A stretch of 64,000 nucleotides of DNA from Escherichia sp. MOD1-EC7003 (GCF_002965065.1 NZ_PTRE01000040.1:1-64000), one strand, 5' to 3'. Numbered from the stretch's first letter, positions 49,502-62,290 are shown. The notes: generated from the letters alone by a model not told the origin. A program made the numbers and translations.

Positions 49502-49512
49502 GCATGCAGATT

Positions 49513-49541
49513 TTACGTCCCGTCTCGGTACACCAAATCCC
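49513..49541 (+). repeat. tRNA-Leu-like 3' fragment upstream of metY
   Basis: The stretch around 49516-49541 reads GTCCCGTCTCGGTACACCAA then ATCCCAG. It closely resembles the leuU 3' end and its flank, GTCCCGTCCTCGGTACCAAA then TTCCAG, with one deletion and one insertion. No other part of a tRNA is present. It lies between P1 and P2 of the metY operon. Confidence 0.6.
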
Positions 49542-49549
49542 AGCAGTAT

Positions 49550-49578
49550 TTGCATTTTTTACCCAAAACGAGTAGAAT
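49550..49578 (+). promoter_or_regulatory. Candidate second metY promoter
   Basis: TTGCAT (49550-49555), 17-base spacer, TAGAAT (49573-49578). Start would be near 49585, nine bases before the mature tRNA. Confidence 0.5.
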
Positions 49579-49593
49579 TTGCCACGTTTCAGG

Positions 49594-49670
<77 letters not shown>

Positions 49671-49793
49671 CTTTCCCTTAGAGTCCTTTTTCAAATATAC
49701 TGTGAAGACTTAGGCCTTCGTAGTGGGATTTGAAAAAAATCCTTCTGGAAAGTGCTCCAGACCGCAGTTGCGGTTATAGGGTTCAGTTATATA

Positions 49794-49818
49794 AAGCCCC
49801 GATTTATCGGGGTTTTTT
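49794..49818 (+). terminator. Terminator 1 between metY and rimP
   Basis: AAGCCCCGAT and ATCGGGGTTTTTT form a strong stem with T-run. It lets metY be expressed more than the downstream operon; read-through is needed for rimP-nusA-infB. Confidence 0.85.
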
Positions 49819-49839
49819 GTTATCTGACTACAGAATAAC

Positions 49840-49860
49840 TGGGCTTTAGGCCCTTTTTTT
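49840..49860 (+). terminator. Terminator 2 between metY and rimP
   Basis: GGGC-TTTAG-GCCC followed by seven T, only 17 bases before the rimP start. The stem is short, so it is probably weak. Confidence 0.6.
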
Positions 49861-49877
49861 ATGTCTTGGGGGTGGGC

Positions 49878-50330
49878 TTGTCCACATTAGAGCAAAAATT
49901 AACAGAGATGATTACTGCGCCAGTTGAGGCCCTGGGTTTTGAACTGGTTGGCATCGAGTTTATTCGCGGTCGCACATCCACACTGCGCATCTATATTGAT
50001 AGTGAAGATGGCATCAATGTTGATGATTGTGCTGATGTGAGCCACCAGGTAAGTGCTGTGCTGGATGTTGAAGATCCCATCACCGTTGCTTATAACCTGG
50101 AAGTCTCCTCACCGGGTCTCGATCGCCCACTGTTCACGGCTGAACACTACGCCCGTTTTGTCGGAGAAGAGGTGACTCTGGTTCTCCGTATGGCGGTACA
50201 AAACCGTCGTAAATGGCAGGGCGTTATCAAAGCGGTAGACGGTGAAATGATCACAGTTACCGTCGAAGGTAAAGATGAAGTGTTCGCGCTGAGTAATATC
50301 CAGAAGGCGAACCTGGTTCCCCACTTTTAA
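49878..50330 (+). CDS. rimP: RimP, 30S ribosome maturation factor
   Basis: 150 aa (formerly YhbC/p15A). RimP is needed for efficient 30S assembly, acting at the S12 region. N-terminal alpha/beta domain ([32 protein letters not shown]) and a C-terminal Sm-like beta barrel ([17 protein letters not shown]). The start is TTG at 49878, directly after the strong ribosome site GGGGGTGGG; no ATG is available. Second gene of the metY-nusA-infB operon. Confidence 0.95.
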
Positions 50331-50357
50331 TAGTCTGGATGAGGTGAAAAGCCCGCG

Positions 50358-51845
<1,488 letters not shown>

Positions 51846-51869
51846 TAAACTGTAGCAGGAAGGAACAGC

Positions 51870-54542
51870 ATGACAGATGTAACGATTAAAACGCTGGCCG
51901 CAGAGCGACAGACCTCCGTGGAACGCCTGGTACAGCAATTTGCTGATGCAGGTATCCGGAAGTCTGCTGACGACTCTGTGTCCGCACAAGAGAAACAGAC
52001 TTTGATTGACCACCTGAATCAGAAAAATTCAGGCCCGGACAAATTGACGCTGCAACGTAAAACACGCAGCACCCTTAACATTCCTGGTACCGGTGGAAAA
52101 AGCAAATCGGTACAAATCGAAGTCCGCAAGAAACGCACCTTTGTGAAACGCGATCCGCAAGAGGCTGAACGCCTTGCCGCGGAAGAGCAAGCGCAGCGTG
52201 AAGCGGAAGAGCAAGCCCGTCGTGAGGCAGAAGAATCGGCTAAACGCGAGGCTCAACAAAAAGCTGAACGTGAGGCCGCAGAACAAGCTAAGCGTGAAGC
52301 TGCTGAACAAGCGAAACGTGAAGCTGCGGAAAAAGACAAAGTGAGCAATCAACAAGACGATATGACTAAAAACGCCCAGGCTGAAAAAGCCCGCCGTGAG
52401 CAGGAAGCAGCAGAGCTCAAGCGTAAAGCCGAAGAAGAAGCGCGTCGTAAACTCGAAGAAGAAGCACGTCGCGTTGCTGAAGAAGCACGTCGTATGGCGG
52501 AAGAAAACAAATGGACTGATAACGCGGAACCGACTGAAGATTCCAGCGATTATCATGTCACTACTTCTCAACATGCTCGCCAGGCAGAAGACGAAAGCGA
52601 TCGTGAGGTCGAAGGTGGCCGTGGCCGTGGCCGTAACGCGAAAGCAGCGCGTCCGAAGAAAGGCAACAAACACGCTGAATCAAAAGCTGATCGTGAAGAA
52701 GCACGCGCAGCAGTACGTGGCGGTAAAGGTGGAAAACGTAAAGGTTCTTCGCTGCAGCAAGGCTTCCAGAAGCCAGCTCAGGCCGTTAACCGTGATGTTG
52801 TGATCGGCGAAACCATCACCGTTGGCGAACTGGCTAACAAGATGGCGGTTAAAGGCTCTCAGGTCATCAAAGCGATGATGAAACTGGGCGCAATGGCAAC
52901 CATCAACCAGGTTATCGATCAGGAAACCGCACAGCTGGTTGCTGAAGAGATGGGCCACAAAGTTATCCTGCGTCGTGAAAACGAGCTGGAAGAAGCGGTA
53001 ATGAGCGACCGTGACACGGGTGCTGCGGCTGAACCGCGCGCGCCGGTTGTGACCATCATGGGGCACGTTGACCATGGTAAAACCTCTTTGCTGGACTACA
53101 TTCGTTCAACGAAAGTGGCCTCTGGCGAAGCGGGCGGCATTACCCAGCACATTGGTGCATACCACGTTGAAACTGAAAACGGCATGATCACCTTCCTGGA
53201 CACCCCAGGGCACGCCGCGTTTACTTCAATGCGTGCACGTGGTGCGCAGGCAACTGACATCGTCGTCCTGGTTGTTGCTGCTGACGACGGCGTAATGCCG
53301 CAGACTATTGAAGCAATCCAGCATGCGAAAGCGGCTGGCGTGCCGGTTGTCGTTGCAGTGAACAAGATCGACAAACCAGAGGCTGATCCAGATCGCGTTA
53401 AGAACGAGCTCTCCCAGTACGGTATCCTGCCGGAAGAGTGGGGCGGTGAAAGTCAGTTCGTACACGTGTCTGCGAAAGCGGGTACTGGTATCGACGATCT
53501 GCTGGACGCTATCCTGCTGCAGGCAGAAGTTCTCGAGCTGAAAGCGGTACGTAAAGGTATGGCGAGCGGTGCGGTTATCGAATCCTTCCTGGATAAAGGT
53601 CGTGGCCCGGTTGCCACCGTCCTGGTACGTGAAGGTACTTTGCACAAGGGCGATATCGTTCTGTGCGGCTTCGAATATGGACGTGTTCGTGCGATGCGTA
53701 ACGAACTGGGTCAGGAAGTGCTGGAAGCCGGTCCGTCCATTCCGGTGGAAATCCTCGGTCTGTCCGGTGTTCCGGCAGCGGGTGACGAAGTGACCGTTGT
53801 CCGTGACGAGAAGAAAGCGCGTGAAGTGGCACTGTATCGTCAGGGCAAATTCCGTGAAGTTAAACTGGCACGTCAGCAGAAATCGAAACTTGAGAACATG
53901 TTCGCCAACATGACCGAAGGCGAAGTTCACGAAGTAAACATCGTGCTGAAGGCAGACGTTCAGGGTTCCGTGGAAGCGATCTCCGACTCCTTGCTGAAAC
54001 TGTCTACTGACGAAGTTAAAGTGAAGATCATCGGTTCTGGCGTAGGGGGTATCACCGAAACCGACGCCACCCTGGCTGCGGCATCCAACGCCATCCTGGT
54101 TGGCTTCAACGTACGTGCTGATGCCTCTGCACGTAAAGTGATTGAAGCGGAAAGCCTGGATCTGCGTTACTACTCCGTCATCTATAACCTGATCGACGAA
54201 GTGAAAGCAGCGATGAGCGGTATGCTGTCTCCGGAACTGAAACAGCAGATTATCGGTCTGGCAGAAGTTCGCGATGTGTTCAAATCACCGAAATTTGGTG
54301 CCATCGCAGGCTGTATGGTTACCGAAGGTGTGGTTAAACGTCACAACCCGATCCGCGTTCTGCGCGACAACGTGGTTATCTACGAAGGTGAGCTGGAGTC
54401 CCTGCGTCGCTTCAAAGATGACGTTAACGAAGTCCGTAACGGTATGGAATGTGGTATCGGCGTTAAGAACTACAACGACGTCCGCACTGGCGATATGATC
54501 GAAGTATTCGAGATTATCGAGATTCAGCGTACGATTGCATAA
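51870..54542 (+). CDS. infB: Translation initiation factor IF2
   Basis: 890 aa IF2-alpha. It delivers fMet-tRNA to the 30S and promotes subunit joining. Domain N (1-50), a long charged helix rich in E/A/K/R repeats (about 95-220), then the G domain with [18 protein letters not shown] and [10 protein letters not shown], followed by domains II-IV with the fMet-tRNA-binding C2. Internal in-frame starts give the shorter forms. The E/A/R-rich repeats make this part prone to length change, but the length equals that of K-12. Confidence 0.98.
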   Translation: MTDVTIKTLAAERQTSVERLVQQFADAGIRKSADDSVSAQEKQTLIDHLNQKNSGPDKLTLQRKTRSTLNIPGTGGKSKSVQIEVRKKRTFVKRDPQEAERLAAEEQAQREAEEQARREAEESAKREAQQKAEREAAEQAKREAAEQAKREAAEKDKVSNQQDDMTKNAQAEKARREQEAAELKRKAEEEARRKLEEEARRVAEEARRMAEENKWTDNAEPTEDSSDYHVTTSQHARQAEDESDREVEGGRGRGRNAKAARPKKGNKHAESKADREEARAAVRGGKGGKRKGSSLQQGFQKPAQAVNRDVVIGETITVGELANKMAVKGSQVIKAMMKLGAMATINQVIDQETAQLVAEEMGHKVILRRENELEEAVMSDRDTGAAAEPRAPVVTIMGHVDHGKTSLLDYIRSTKVASGEAGGITQHIGAYHVETENGMITFLDTPGHAAFTSMRARGAQATDIVVLVVAADDGVMPQTIEAIQHAKAAGVPVVVAVNKIDKPEADPDRVKNELSQYGILPEEWGGESQFVHVSAKAGTGIDDLLDAILLQAEVLELKAVRKGMASGAVIESFLDKGRGPVATVLVREGTLHKGDIVLCGFEYGRVRAMRNELGQEVLEAGPSIPVEILGLSGVPAAGDEVTVVRDEKKAREVALYRQGKFREVKLARQQKSKLENMFANMTEGEVHEVNIVLKADVQGSVEAISDSLLKLSTDEVKVKIIGSGVGGITETDATLAAASNAILVGFNVRADASARKVIEAESLDLRYYSVIYNLIDEVKAAMSGMLSPELKQQIIGLAEVRDVFKSPKFGAIAGCMVTEGVVKRHNPIRVLRDNVVIYEGELESLRRFKDDVNEVRNGMECGIGVKNYNDVRTGDMIEVFEIIEIQRTIA
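52341..52364 (+). promoter_or_regulatory. infB: Internal start codons for IF2-beta and IF2-gamma
   Basis: GTG at 52341 (codon 158) and ATG at 52362 (codon 165) match the known starts of IF2-beta and IF2-gamma in E. coli. Both lie in the charged linker and yield products lacking the first 157 or 164 residues. Confidence 0.8.
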
Positions 54543-54553
54543 GGTTGATTGGC

Positions 54554-54967
54554 TGTAGGCTGGATAGGGCATCTATGCTGCATCCGGCAACTGTTGCCTG
54601 ATGCGCTACGCTTATCAGGCCTACGTAATCTCTGCAATCTATTGAAATTGCATGTTTTTGTAGGCCGGATAAGGCGTTCACGCCGCATCCGGCATGAACA
54701 ACGCAAAATTGCCTGATGCGCTACGCTTATCAGGCCTACGCAATCTCTGCAATCTATTGAAATTGCATGTTTTGTAGGCCGGATAAGGCGTTCACGCCGC
54801 ATCCGGCATGAACAAAGCGCACTTTGTCAACAATCTGAGCCGCCTGAGAATGATGACAAACGCAAAATTGCCTGATGCGCTACGCTTATCAGGCCTACGC
54901 AATCTCTGCAATCTATTGAAATTGCATGTTTTTGTAGGCCGGATAAGGCGTTCACGCCGCATCCGGC
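54554..54967. repeat. Expanded REP/BIME array between infB and rbfA
   Basis: A degenerate REP (about 54554-54588) followed by three copies of a two-REP unit. The GCCTGATGCGCTACGCTTAT-type unit occurs at 54596-54624, 54711-54739 and 54870-54898. Its inverted partner (GTAGGCCGGATAAGGCG...GCATCCGGC) occurs at 54660-54693, 54774-54807 and 54934-54967. The spacer TCTGCAATCTATTGAAATTG is identical in all three. Unit spacing is 115 then 159 bases, the second carrying a 44-base insert. AAGCGCACTTTGTCAA follows copies two and three. It lies inside the nusA-infB-rbfA operon. Confidence 0.93.
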
Positions 54968-54996
54968 ATGAACAAAGCGCACTTTGTCAATAATCT

Positions 54997-55023
54997 AAAA
55001 GGGGCTTATGGCCCCTTTTTTGT
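54997..55023 (+). terminator. Terminator-like hairpin before rbfA
   Basis: AAAAGGGGC (54997-55005) pairs with GCCCCTTTT (55011-55019), ending in seven T, 15 bases before rbfA. It should reduce rbfA-truB expression relative to infB. Confidence 0.85.
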
Positions 55024-55037
55024 CAGGAGAATTTATT

Positions 55038-55442
55038 ATGGCGAAAGAATTTGGTCGCCCGCAGCGCGTAGCGCAGGAAATGCAAAAAGAGATAGCAATC
55101 ATCCTGCAACGTGAAATTAAAGACCCTCGTCTGGGCATGATGACCACCGTTTCCGGTGTCGAAATGTCTCGTGACCTGGCGTATGCCAAAGTATATGTGA
55201 CGTTCCTCAACGACAAAGATGAAGACGCGGTTAAAGCGGGCATCAAAGCGTTGCAGGAAGCTTCTGGTTTTATACGCAGTCTGCTTGGCAAAGCCATGCG
55301 CCTGCGTATCGTGCCGGAACTGACTTTCTTCTATGACAACTCACTGGTTGAAGGGATGCGTATGTCAAACCTGGTGACCAGCGTGGTCAAACATGACGAA
55401 GAACGTCGTGTTAACCCGGACGACAACAGCAAGGAGGATTAA
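55038..55442 (+). CDS. rbfA: Ribosome-binding factor A
   Basis: 134 aa KH-domain (KOW-type AxG kink) protein needed for 30S maturation and cold adaptation. [20 protein letters not shown] start and the [34 protein letters not shown] helix-kink-helix are intact. The C-terminus reads [10 protein letters not shown], one Asn more than the 133-aa K-12 protein I recall. Its TAA overlaps the truB ATG by one base. Confidence 0.96.
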   Translation: MAKEFGRPQRVAQEMQKEIAIILQREIKDPRLGMMTTVSGVEMSRDLAYAKVYVTFLNDKDEDAVKAGIKALQEASGFIRSLLGKAMRLRIVPELTFFYDNSLVEGMRMSNLVTSVVKHDEERRVNPDDNSKED

Positions 55443-56386
55443 TGAGTCGTCCTCGTCGTCGCGGTCGCGACATTAATGGCGTTTTGTTGCTGGATAAACC
55501 GCAGGGTATGTCCAGCAACGATGCGCTGCAAAAAGTGAAACGGATTTATAACGCCAACCGTGCCGGGCATACCGGTGCGCTGGATCCGCTGGCGACCGGT
55601 ATGTTGCCGATTTGCCTCGGGGAAGCGACGAAGTTTTCCCAGTATCTGCTGGACTCCGACAAACGCTATCGGGTGATTGCGCGTCTTGGACAGCGTACTG
55701 ATACTTCTGACGCAGACGGACAAATCGTTGAAGAACGTCCGGTAACCTTTAGTGCAGAGCAACTGGCGGCGGCACTGGATACTTTCCGCGGTGATATAGA
55801 ACAAATCCCTTCGATGTATTCAGCACTTAAATACCAGGGCAAAAAACTGTACGAATATGCGCGTCAGGGCATTGAAGTCCCGCGTGAAGCACGCCCGATT
55901 ACCGTTTATGAATTGCTGTTTATTCGCCACGAAGGCAATGAACTGGAGCTGGAAATTCACTGCTCAAAAGGCACCTATATCCGCACAATCATTGACGACC
56001 TGGGTGAAAAACTCGGCTGTGGCGCGCATGTTATTTACCTGCGTCGTCTGGCTGTAAGTAAATATCCGGTTGAACGGATGGTGACCCTGGAACATCTGCG
56101 TGAACTGGTTGAGCAAGCTGAACAGCAGGATATTCCGGCTGCGGAGTTACTTGATCCATTACTGATGCCAATGGACAGTCCAGCTTCGGACTATCCGGTG
56201 GTGAATCTTCCGTTAACGTCTTCTGTTTACTTCAAAAATGGTAACCCGGTTCGTACCTCTGGTGCGCCGCTGGAAGGACTGGTTCGTGTTACAGAAGGTG
56301 AAAACGGCAAGTTTATCGGTATGGGTGAAATTGACGATGAAGGCCGCGTTGCGCCTCGTCGACTGGTGGTTGAATATCTGGCGTAA
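55442..56386 (+). CDS. truB: tRNA pseudouridine-55 synthase
   Basis: 314 aa. Makes pseudouridine 55 in the T-loop of tRNAs. Catalytic Asp48 is in [15 protein letters not shown]76 region [20 protein letters not shown] and the C-terminal PUA domain (about 250-314) are present. AAGGAGG precedes the start, within the rbfA end. Last gene before the rpsO promoter. Confidence 0.97.
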   Translation: MSRPRRRGRDINGVLLLDKPQGMSSNDALQKVKRIYNANRAGHTGALDPLATGMLPICLGEATKFSQYLLDSDKRYRVIARLGQRTDTSDADGQIVEERPVTFSAEQLAAALDTFRGDIEQIPSMYSALKYQGKKLYEYARQGIEVPREARPITVYELLFIRHEGNELELEIHCSKGTYIRTIIDDLGEKLGCGAHVIYLRRLAVSKYPVERMVTLEHLRELVEQAEQQDIPAAELLDPLLMPMDSPASDYPVVNLPLTSSVYFKNGNPVRTSGAPLEGLVRVTEGENGKFIGMGEIDDEGRVAPRRLVVEYLA

Positions 56387-56438
56387 TGTTAACCATCTTG
56401 CGATAACAGGTCGCTACGAGTAGAATACTGCCGCTTAA

Positions 56439-56804
<366 letters not shown>

Positions 56805-56820
56805 TTCTTGCGAGTTTCAG

Positions 56821-56849
56821 AAAAGGGGGCCTGAGTGCCCCCTTTTTTC
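56821..56849. terminator. rpsO terminator
   Basis: AAAAGGGGGC (56821-56830) pairs with GCCCCCTTTT (56837-56846), followed by more T. It is symmetric enough to also end the minus-strand transcript SraG. Confidence 0.9.
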
Positions 56850-56920
56850 AAGCTGACGGCAGCAATTCACTGGAAACTAATGTATTGTTGCTATGAATGA
56901 TCTTCCGTTGCAGAGGTTCG

Positions 56921-56978
56921 CGCGGCTAATGAGAGGCTTTACCCACATTTGGCTGGGTTAGGGTTGTCATTAGTCGCG
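56921..56978 (+). promoter_or_regulatory. pnp leader RNase III stem
   Basis: CGCGGCTAATGA (56921-56932) pairs with TCATTAGTCGCG (56967-56978), with one G-T pair, enclosing a second stem (ACCCACATTTGGCTGGGT). This is the long leader hairpin cleaved by RNase III in E. coli, after which PNPase represses its own translation. Confidence 0.85.
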
Positions 56979-57050
56979 AGGATGCGCAGAAGATCGTGTA
57001 TTAACACCAGTGCCGTAAGGTACTGTCCAGGAAAGATAAAGGATATTACA

Positions 57051-59186
57051 TTGCTTAATCCGATCGTTCGTAAATTCCAGTACGGCCAACACACCGTGAC
57101 TCTGGAAACCGGTATGATGGCTCGTCAGGCGACTGCCGCTGTTATGGTTAGCATGGATGACACCGCGGTATTTGTTACCGTTGTGGGCCAGAAAAAAGCC
57201 AAACCAGGTCAGGACTTCTTCCCACTGACCGTTAACTATCAGGAGCGTACCTACGCTGCTGGTCGTATCCCGGGTAGCTTCTTCCGTCGTGAAGGCCGCC
57301 CAAGCGAAGGCGAAACCCTGATCGCGCGTCTGATTGACCGCCCGATTCGCCCGCTGTTCCCGGAAGGCTTCGTCAACGAAGTTCAGGTTATCGCCACCGT
57401 GGTTTCTGTTAACCCGCAGGTTAACCCGGATATCGTTGCGATGATTGGTGCTTCTGCAGCGCTGTCTCTGTCTGGTATTCCGTTCAATGGTCCGATTGGT
57501 GCTGCCCGCGTAGGTTACATCAATGACCAGTACGTACTGAACCCGACTCAGGACGAGCTGAAAGAGAGCAAGCTGGACCTGGTTGTTGCGGGTACTGAAG
57601 CCGCTGTACTGATGGTTGAATCTGAAGCTGAACTGCTGAGCGAAGACCAGATGCTGGGCGCAGTAGTGTTCGGTCATGAACAACAGCAGGTTGTTATTCA
57701 GAACATCAATGAACTGGTGAAAGAAGCCGGTAAGCCGCGTTGGGACTGGCAGCCGGAGCCGGTAAACGAAGCGCTGAACGCACGCGTTGCTGCGCTGGCT
57801 GAAGCTCGTCTGAGCGATGCTTACCGCATCACTGACAAACAAGAGCGTTATGCGCAGGTTGATGTCATCAAATCTGAAACCATCGCGACGCTGCTTGCTG
57901 AAGATGAAACCCTGGACGAAAACGAACTGGGTGAAATTCTGCACGCTATCGAGAAAAACGTTGTTCGTAGCCGCGTACTGGCAGGCGAACCGCGTATCGA
58001 CGGTCGTGAAAAAGATATGATCCGTGGTCTGGATGTGCGTACTGGCGTGCTGCCGCGTACTCACGGTTCTGCGCTGTTCACCCGTGGTGAAACGCAGGCG
58101 CTGGTTACCGCAACGCTGGGTACTGCACGTGACGCGCAAGTTCTTGATGAACTGATGGGCGAACGTACTGACACCTTCCTGTTCCACTACAACTTCCCTC
58201 CGTACTCCGTAGGCGAAACTGGCATGGTCGGTTCTCCGAAGCGTCGTGAAATTGGTCATGGTCGTCTGGCGAAGCGCGGCGTGCTGGCAGTAATGCCGGA
58301 TATGGACAAATTCCCGTACACCGTACGTGTGGTGTCTGAAATCACCGAATCCAACGGTTCCTCTTCTATGGCTTCTGTGTGCGGCGCGTCTCTGGCGTTG
58401 ATGGACGCCGGTGTGCCAATCAAAGCCGCTGTTGCCGGTATCGCAATGGGTCTGGTGAAAGAAGGCGACAACTACGTTGTACTGTCTGACATTCTGGGTG
58501 ACGAAGATCATCTGGGCGATATGGACTTCAAAGTTGCGGGCTCCCGCGACGGTATTTCTGCACTACAGATGGATATCAAAATTGAAGGTATCACCAAAGA
58601 GATCATGCAGGTTGCGCTCAACCAGGCTAAAGGTGCGCGTCTGCACATCCTGGGCGTAATGGAACAGGCGATAAACGCGCCGCGCGGCGATATCTCTGAG
58701 TTCGCTCCGCGTATCCATACCATCAAGATCAACCCGGACAAGATCAAAGACGTTATCGGTAAAGGCGGTTCTGTTATCCGTGCCCTGACCGAAGAAACTG
58801 GCACCACCATCGAAATCGAAGATGACGGTACTGTGAAGATCGCAGCGACCGACGGCGAGAAAGCGAAACACGCTATTCGTCGTATCGAAGAAATCACCGC
58901 AGAAATCGAAGTGGGCCGCGTCTACAATGGTAAAGTGACCCGTATCGTTGACTTTGGTGCATTTGTTGCCATCGGCGGCGGTAAAGAAGGTCTGGTACAT
59001 ATCTCTCAAATCGCTGACAAACGCGTTGAGAAGGTGACCGATTACCTGCAAATGGGCCAGGAAGTACCGGTGAAAGTTCTGGAAGTTGATCGCCAGGGCC
59101 GCATCCGTCTGAGCATTAAAGAAGCGACTGAGCAGTCTCAACCTGCTGCAGCACCGGAAGCTCCGGCTGCTGAACTGGGCGAGTAA
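57051..59186 (+). CDS. pnp: Polynucleotide phosphorylase
   Basis: 711 aa 3'-5' phosphorolytic exoribonuclease, trimeric, part of the RNA degradosome. Two RNase PH domains (about 1-215 and 310-545; catalytic segment [19 protein letters not shown]486/D492 region), a KH domain ([21 protein letters not shown], about 553-590) and an S1 domain ([21 protein letters not shown], about 620-690). The start is TTG at 57051 (MLNPIVRKF), as in K-12; the frame is open further upstream through the RNase III stem, which is not coding. Confidence 0.97.
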   Translation: MLNPIVRKFQYGQHTVTLETGMMARQATAAVMVSMDDTAVFVTVVGQKKAKPGQDFFPLTVNYQERTYAAGRIPGSFFRREGRPSEGETLIARLIDRPIRPLFPEGFVNEVQVIATVVSVNPQVNPDIVAMIGASAALSLSGIPFNGPIGAARVGYINDQYVLNPTQDELKESKLDLVVAGTEAAVLMVESEAELLSEDQMLGAVVFGHEQQQVVIQNINELVKEAGKPRWDWQPEPVNEALNARVAALAEARLSDAYRITDKQERYAQVDVIKSETIATLLAEDETLDENELGEILHAIEKNVVRSRVLAGEPRIDGREKDMIRGLDVRTGVLPRTHGSALFTRGETQALVTATLGTARDAQVLDELMGERTDTFLFHYNFPPYSVGETGMVGSPKRREIGHGRLAKRGVLAVMPDMDKFPYTVRVVSEITESNGSSSMASVCGASLALMDAGVPIKAAVAGIAMGLVKEGDNYVVLSDILGDEDHLGDMDFKVAGSRDGISALQMDIKIEGITKEIMQVALNQAKGARLHILGVMEQAINAPRGDISEFAPRIHTIKINPDKIKDVIGKGGSVIRALTEETGTTIEIEDDGTVKIAATDGEKAKHAIRRIEEITAEIEVGRVYNGKVTRIVDFGAFVAIGGGKEGLVHISQIADKRVEKVTDYLQMGQEVPVKVLEVDRQGRIRLSIKEATEQSQPAAAPEAPAAELGE

Positions 59187-59197
59187 GGTTGCCATTT

Positions 59198-59224
59198 GCC
59201 CTCCGCTGCGGCGGGGGGCTTTTA
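59198..59224 (+). terminator. Hairpin after pnp
   Basis: GCCCTCCGC and GCGGGGGGC pair around a TGCG-type loop, followed by TTTT. Probably a partial terminator before nlpI. Confidence 0.7.
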
Positions 59225-59294
59225 ACCGGGCAGGACGCCTTGTTAGCAACCGGGAACAGGACGTTCATTCAACCGTGGTCTTCGGGAGTGGGAA

Positions 59295-60179
59295 ATGAAG
59301 CCTTTTTTGCGCTGGTGTTTCGTTGCGACAGCACTTACGCTTGCAGGATGCAGTAATACTTCCTGGCGTAAAAGTGAAGTCCTCGCGGTACCATTGCAAC
59401 CGACTTTACAGCAGGAAGTGATTCTGGCACGTATGGAACAAATCCTTGCCAGTCGGGCTTTAACCGATGACGAACGCGCACAGCTTTTATATGAGCGCGG
59501 AGTGTTGTATGATAGTCTTGGTCTGAGGGCATTAGCGCGTAACGATTTTTCGCAAGCGCTGGCAATCCGACCGGATATGCCTGAAGTATTCAATTACTTA
59601 GGCATATATTTAACGCAGGCAGGCAATTTTGATGCTGCCTATGAAGCGTTTGATTCTGTACTTGAGCTTGATCCAACTTACAACTACGCGCACTTGAATC
59701 GCGGGATTGCATTATATTACGGCGGTCGTGACAAGTTAGCGCAAGATGATCTGCTGGCGTTTTATCAAGACGATCCCAATGATCCTTTCCGTAGTCTGTG
59801 GCTTTATCTCGCCGAGCAGAAGCTCGATGAGAAGCAGGCTAAAGAAGTGTTGAAACAGCACTTCGAAAAATCGGACAAGGAACAGTGGGGATGGAACATT
59901 GTCGAGTTCTACCTGGGCAACATTAGCGAACAAACGTTAATGGAAAGGCTCAAGGCGGACGCAACGGATAACACCTCGCTCGCTGAGCATCTCAGTGAAA
60001 CCAACTTCTATTTAGGTAAGTACTACCTAAGTCTGGGGGATTTGGACAGCGCCACGGCACTGTTCAAACTGGCGGTTGCCAACAACGTTCATAACTTTGT
60101 TGAGCACCGATACGCATTGTTGGAATTATCGCTCCTGGGCCAGGACCAAGATGACCTGGCAGAATCGGACCAGCAATAG
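59295..60179 (+). CDS. nlpI: NlpI, outer-membrane TPR lipoprotein
   Basis: 294 aa lipoprotein with lipobox LAGC (signal 1-18, lipidated C19). TPR repeats follow from about residue 60 ([89 protein letters not shown]). NlpI is the adaptor that brings the endopeptidase MepS to the protease Prc and scaffolds peptidoglycan hydrolases. The position between pnp and deaD is as in K-12. Confidence 0.97.
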
Positions 60180-60285
60180 CTGACGTACACATCAGCCCGT
60201 AATCTTTTTTGATTGCCATCACCTTAACGGGTGAGGGCGTTGTTGTTCGTTAATACACCTACTTTGAGCCGGTTCACACTTTTCA

Positions 60286-60366
60286 ATGAAAATTGCTGAT
60301 CAATTTCATGATGAGTTATGTAGACTGGCCGCCATTAATTTTGAGGCACACGTACTACATGGCTGA
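60286..60366 (+). CDS. yrbN: YrbN, 26-residue small protein
   Basis: An ORF of 26 codons, [20 protein letters not shown] plus AHVLHG, starting at ATG 60286. It matches the small protein YrbN detected in K-12. Its stop codon lies 5 bases inside deaD, giving an 8-base overlap with the deaD start, so it may act as a leader peptide coupling translation to deaD. No domain or function is known. Confidence 0.85.
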
Positions 60367-62248
60367 ATTCGAAACCACTTTTGCAGATCTGGGCCTGAAG
60401 GCTCCTATCCTTGAAGCCCTTAACGATCTGGGTTACGAAAAACCATCTCCAATTCAGGCAGAGTGTATCCCGCACTTGCTGAATGGCCGCGACGTTCTGG
60501 GGATGGCCCAGACGGGGAGCGGAAAAACTGCAGCATTCTCTTTACCTCTGCTGCAGAATCTTGATCCTGAGCTGAAAGCACCACAGATTCTGGTGCTGGC
60601 ACCGACCCGCGAACTGGCGGTACAGGTTGCTGAAGCAATGACGGATTTCTCTAAACACATGCGCGGCGTAAACGTGGTTGCCCTGTACGGCGGCCAGCGT
60701 TATGACGTGCAATTACGCGCCCTGCGTCAGGGGCCTCAGATCGTTGTCGGTACTCCGGGCCGTCTGCTGGACCACCTGAAACGTGGCACTCTGGACCTCT
60801 CTAAACTGAGCGGTCTGGTTCTGGATGAAGCTGACGAAATGCTGCGCATGGGCTTCATCGAAGACGTTGAAACCATTATGGCGCAGATCCCGGAAGGTCA
60901 TCAGACCGCTCTGTTCTCTGCAACTATGCCGGAAGCGATTCGTCGCATTACCCGCCGCTTTATGAAAGAGCCGCAGGAAGTGCGCATTCAGTCCAGCGTG
61001 ACTACCCGTCCTGACATCAGCCAGAGCTACTGGACTGTCTGGGGTATGCGTAAAAACGAAGCACTGGTACGTTTCCTGGAAGCGGAAGATTTTGATGCGG
61101 CGATTATTTTCGTACGTACCAAAAACGCGACTCTGGAAGTGGCAGAAGCCCTTGAGCGTAATGGCTACAACAGCGCCGCGCTGAACGGTGACATGAACCA
61201 GGCGCTGCGTGAGCAGACTCTGGAGCGCCTGAAAGATGGTCGTCTGGACATCTTGATTGCGACCGACGTTGCGGCCCGTGGCCTGGATGTTGAGCGTATC
61301 AGCCTGGTCGTAAACTACGATATCCCGATGGATTCTGAGTCTTACGTTCACCGTATCGGTCGTACCGGTCGTGCGGGTCGTGCGGGTCGTGCGCTGCTGT
61401 TCGTTGAGAACCGCGAGCGTCGTCTGCTGCGCAACATCGAACGCACAATGAAGCTGACAATTCCGGAAGTTGAACTGCCGAACGCAGAACTGCTGGGCAA
61501 ACGCCGTCTGGAAAAATTCGCCGCTAAAGTACAGCAGCAGCTGGAAAGCAGCGATCTGGATCAATACCGTGCACTGCTGAGCAAAATTCAGCCGACTGCC
61601 GAAGGTGAAGAGCTGGATCTCGAAACGCTGGCCGCCGCACTGCTGAAAATGGCACAAGGTGAACGTACTCTGATTGTTCCACCAGATGCGCCGATGCGTC
61701 CGAAACGTGAATTCCGTGACCGTGATGACCGTGGTCCGCGCGATCGTAACGACCGTGGCCCGCGTGGCGACCGTGAAGATCGTCCGCGTCGTGAACGTCG
61801 TGATGTTGGCGATATGCAGCTGTATCGTATTGAAGTGGGTCGTGATGATGGTGTTGAAGTTCGTCATATCGTTGGCGCGATTGCTAACGAAGGTGACATC
61901 AGCAGCCGTTACATCGGTAACATCAAGCTGTTTGCTTCTCACTCCACTATCGAACTGCCGAAAGGTATGCCGGGTGAAGTACTGCAACACTTTACGCGTA
62001 CTCGCATTCTCAACAAGCCGATGAACATGCAGTTACTGGGCGATGCACAGCCGCATACCGGCGGTGAGCGTCGTGGCGGTGGTCGTGGTTTTGGTGGCGA
62101 ACGTCGTGAAGGCGGTCGTAACTTCAGCGGTGAACGCCGTGAAGGTGGTCGTGGTGATGGTCGTCGTTTTAGCGGCGAACGCCGTGAAGGCCGCGCACCG
62201 CGTCGTGATGACTCTACCGGTCGTCGTCGCTTCGGTGGCGATGCGTAA
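60359..62248 (+). CDS. deaD: DeaD (CsdA), DEAD-box RNA helicase
   Basis: 629 aa cold-shock RNA helicase for 50S assembly and mRNA decay. Q motif [10 protein letters not shown], Walker [13 protein letters not shown] ([12 protein letters not shown]), SAT, and the C-lobe motifs [11 protein letters not shown] and [10 protein letters not shown] are intact. A dimerisation region and an RNA-binding domain (about 475-560) follow, then an Arg/Gly-rich tail with repeats of GERREGGR (from about 570). Start at 60359 ([12 protein letters not shown]) inside the yrbN end. Confidence 0.98.
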
Positions 62249-62290
62249 TCATCGCTGAATAGCGAACACAATCTGTAAAATAATATATAC

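Larger units (their letters stand above)
56821..56995 (-). ncRNA. sraG: SraG small RNA (approximate ends)
   Basis: In K-12 the sRNA SraG (PsrO) of about 170 nt is transcribed from the rpsO-pnp gap on the strand opposite pnp. The sequence here fits: the minus-strand 3' end coincides with the reversed rpsO terminator. The 5' end is placed by length only. Confidence 0.4.

Noticed and set aside
54596-54967. Possible CRISPR array: regularly repeated units with spacers
   Set aside because: The repeats are inverted REP pairs, the 'spacers' are identical between copies, and no cas genes are near. It is a BIME array.
56949-57050. 34-residue N-terminal extension of PNPase
   Set aside because: The stretch is the RNase III leader stem, and the family N-terminus is MLNPIVRKF at the TTG 57051.
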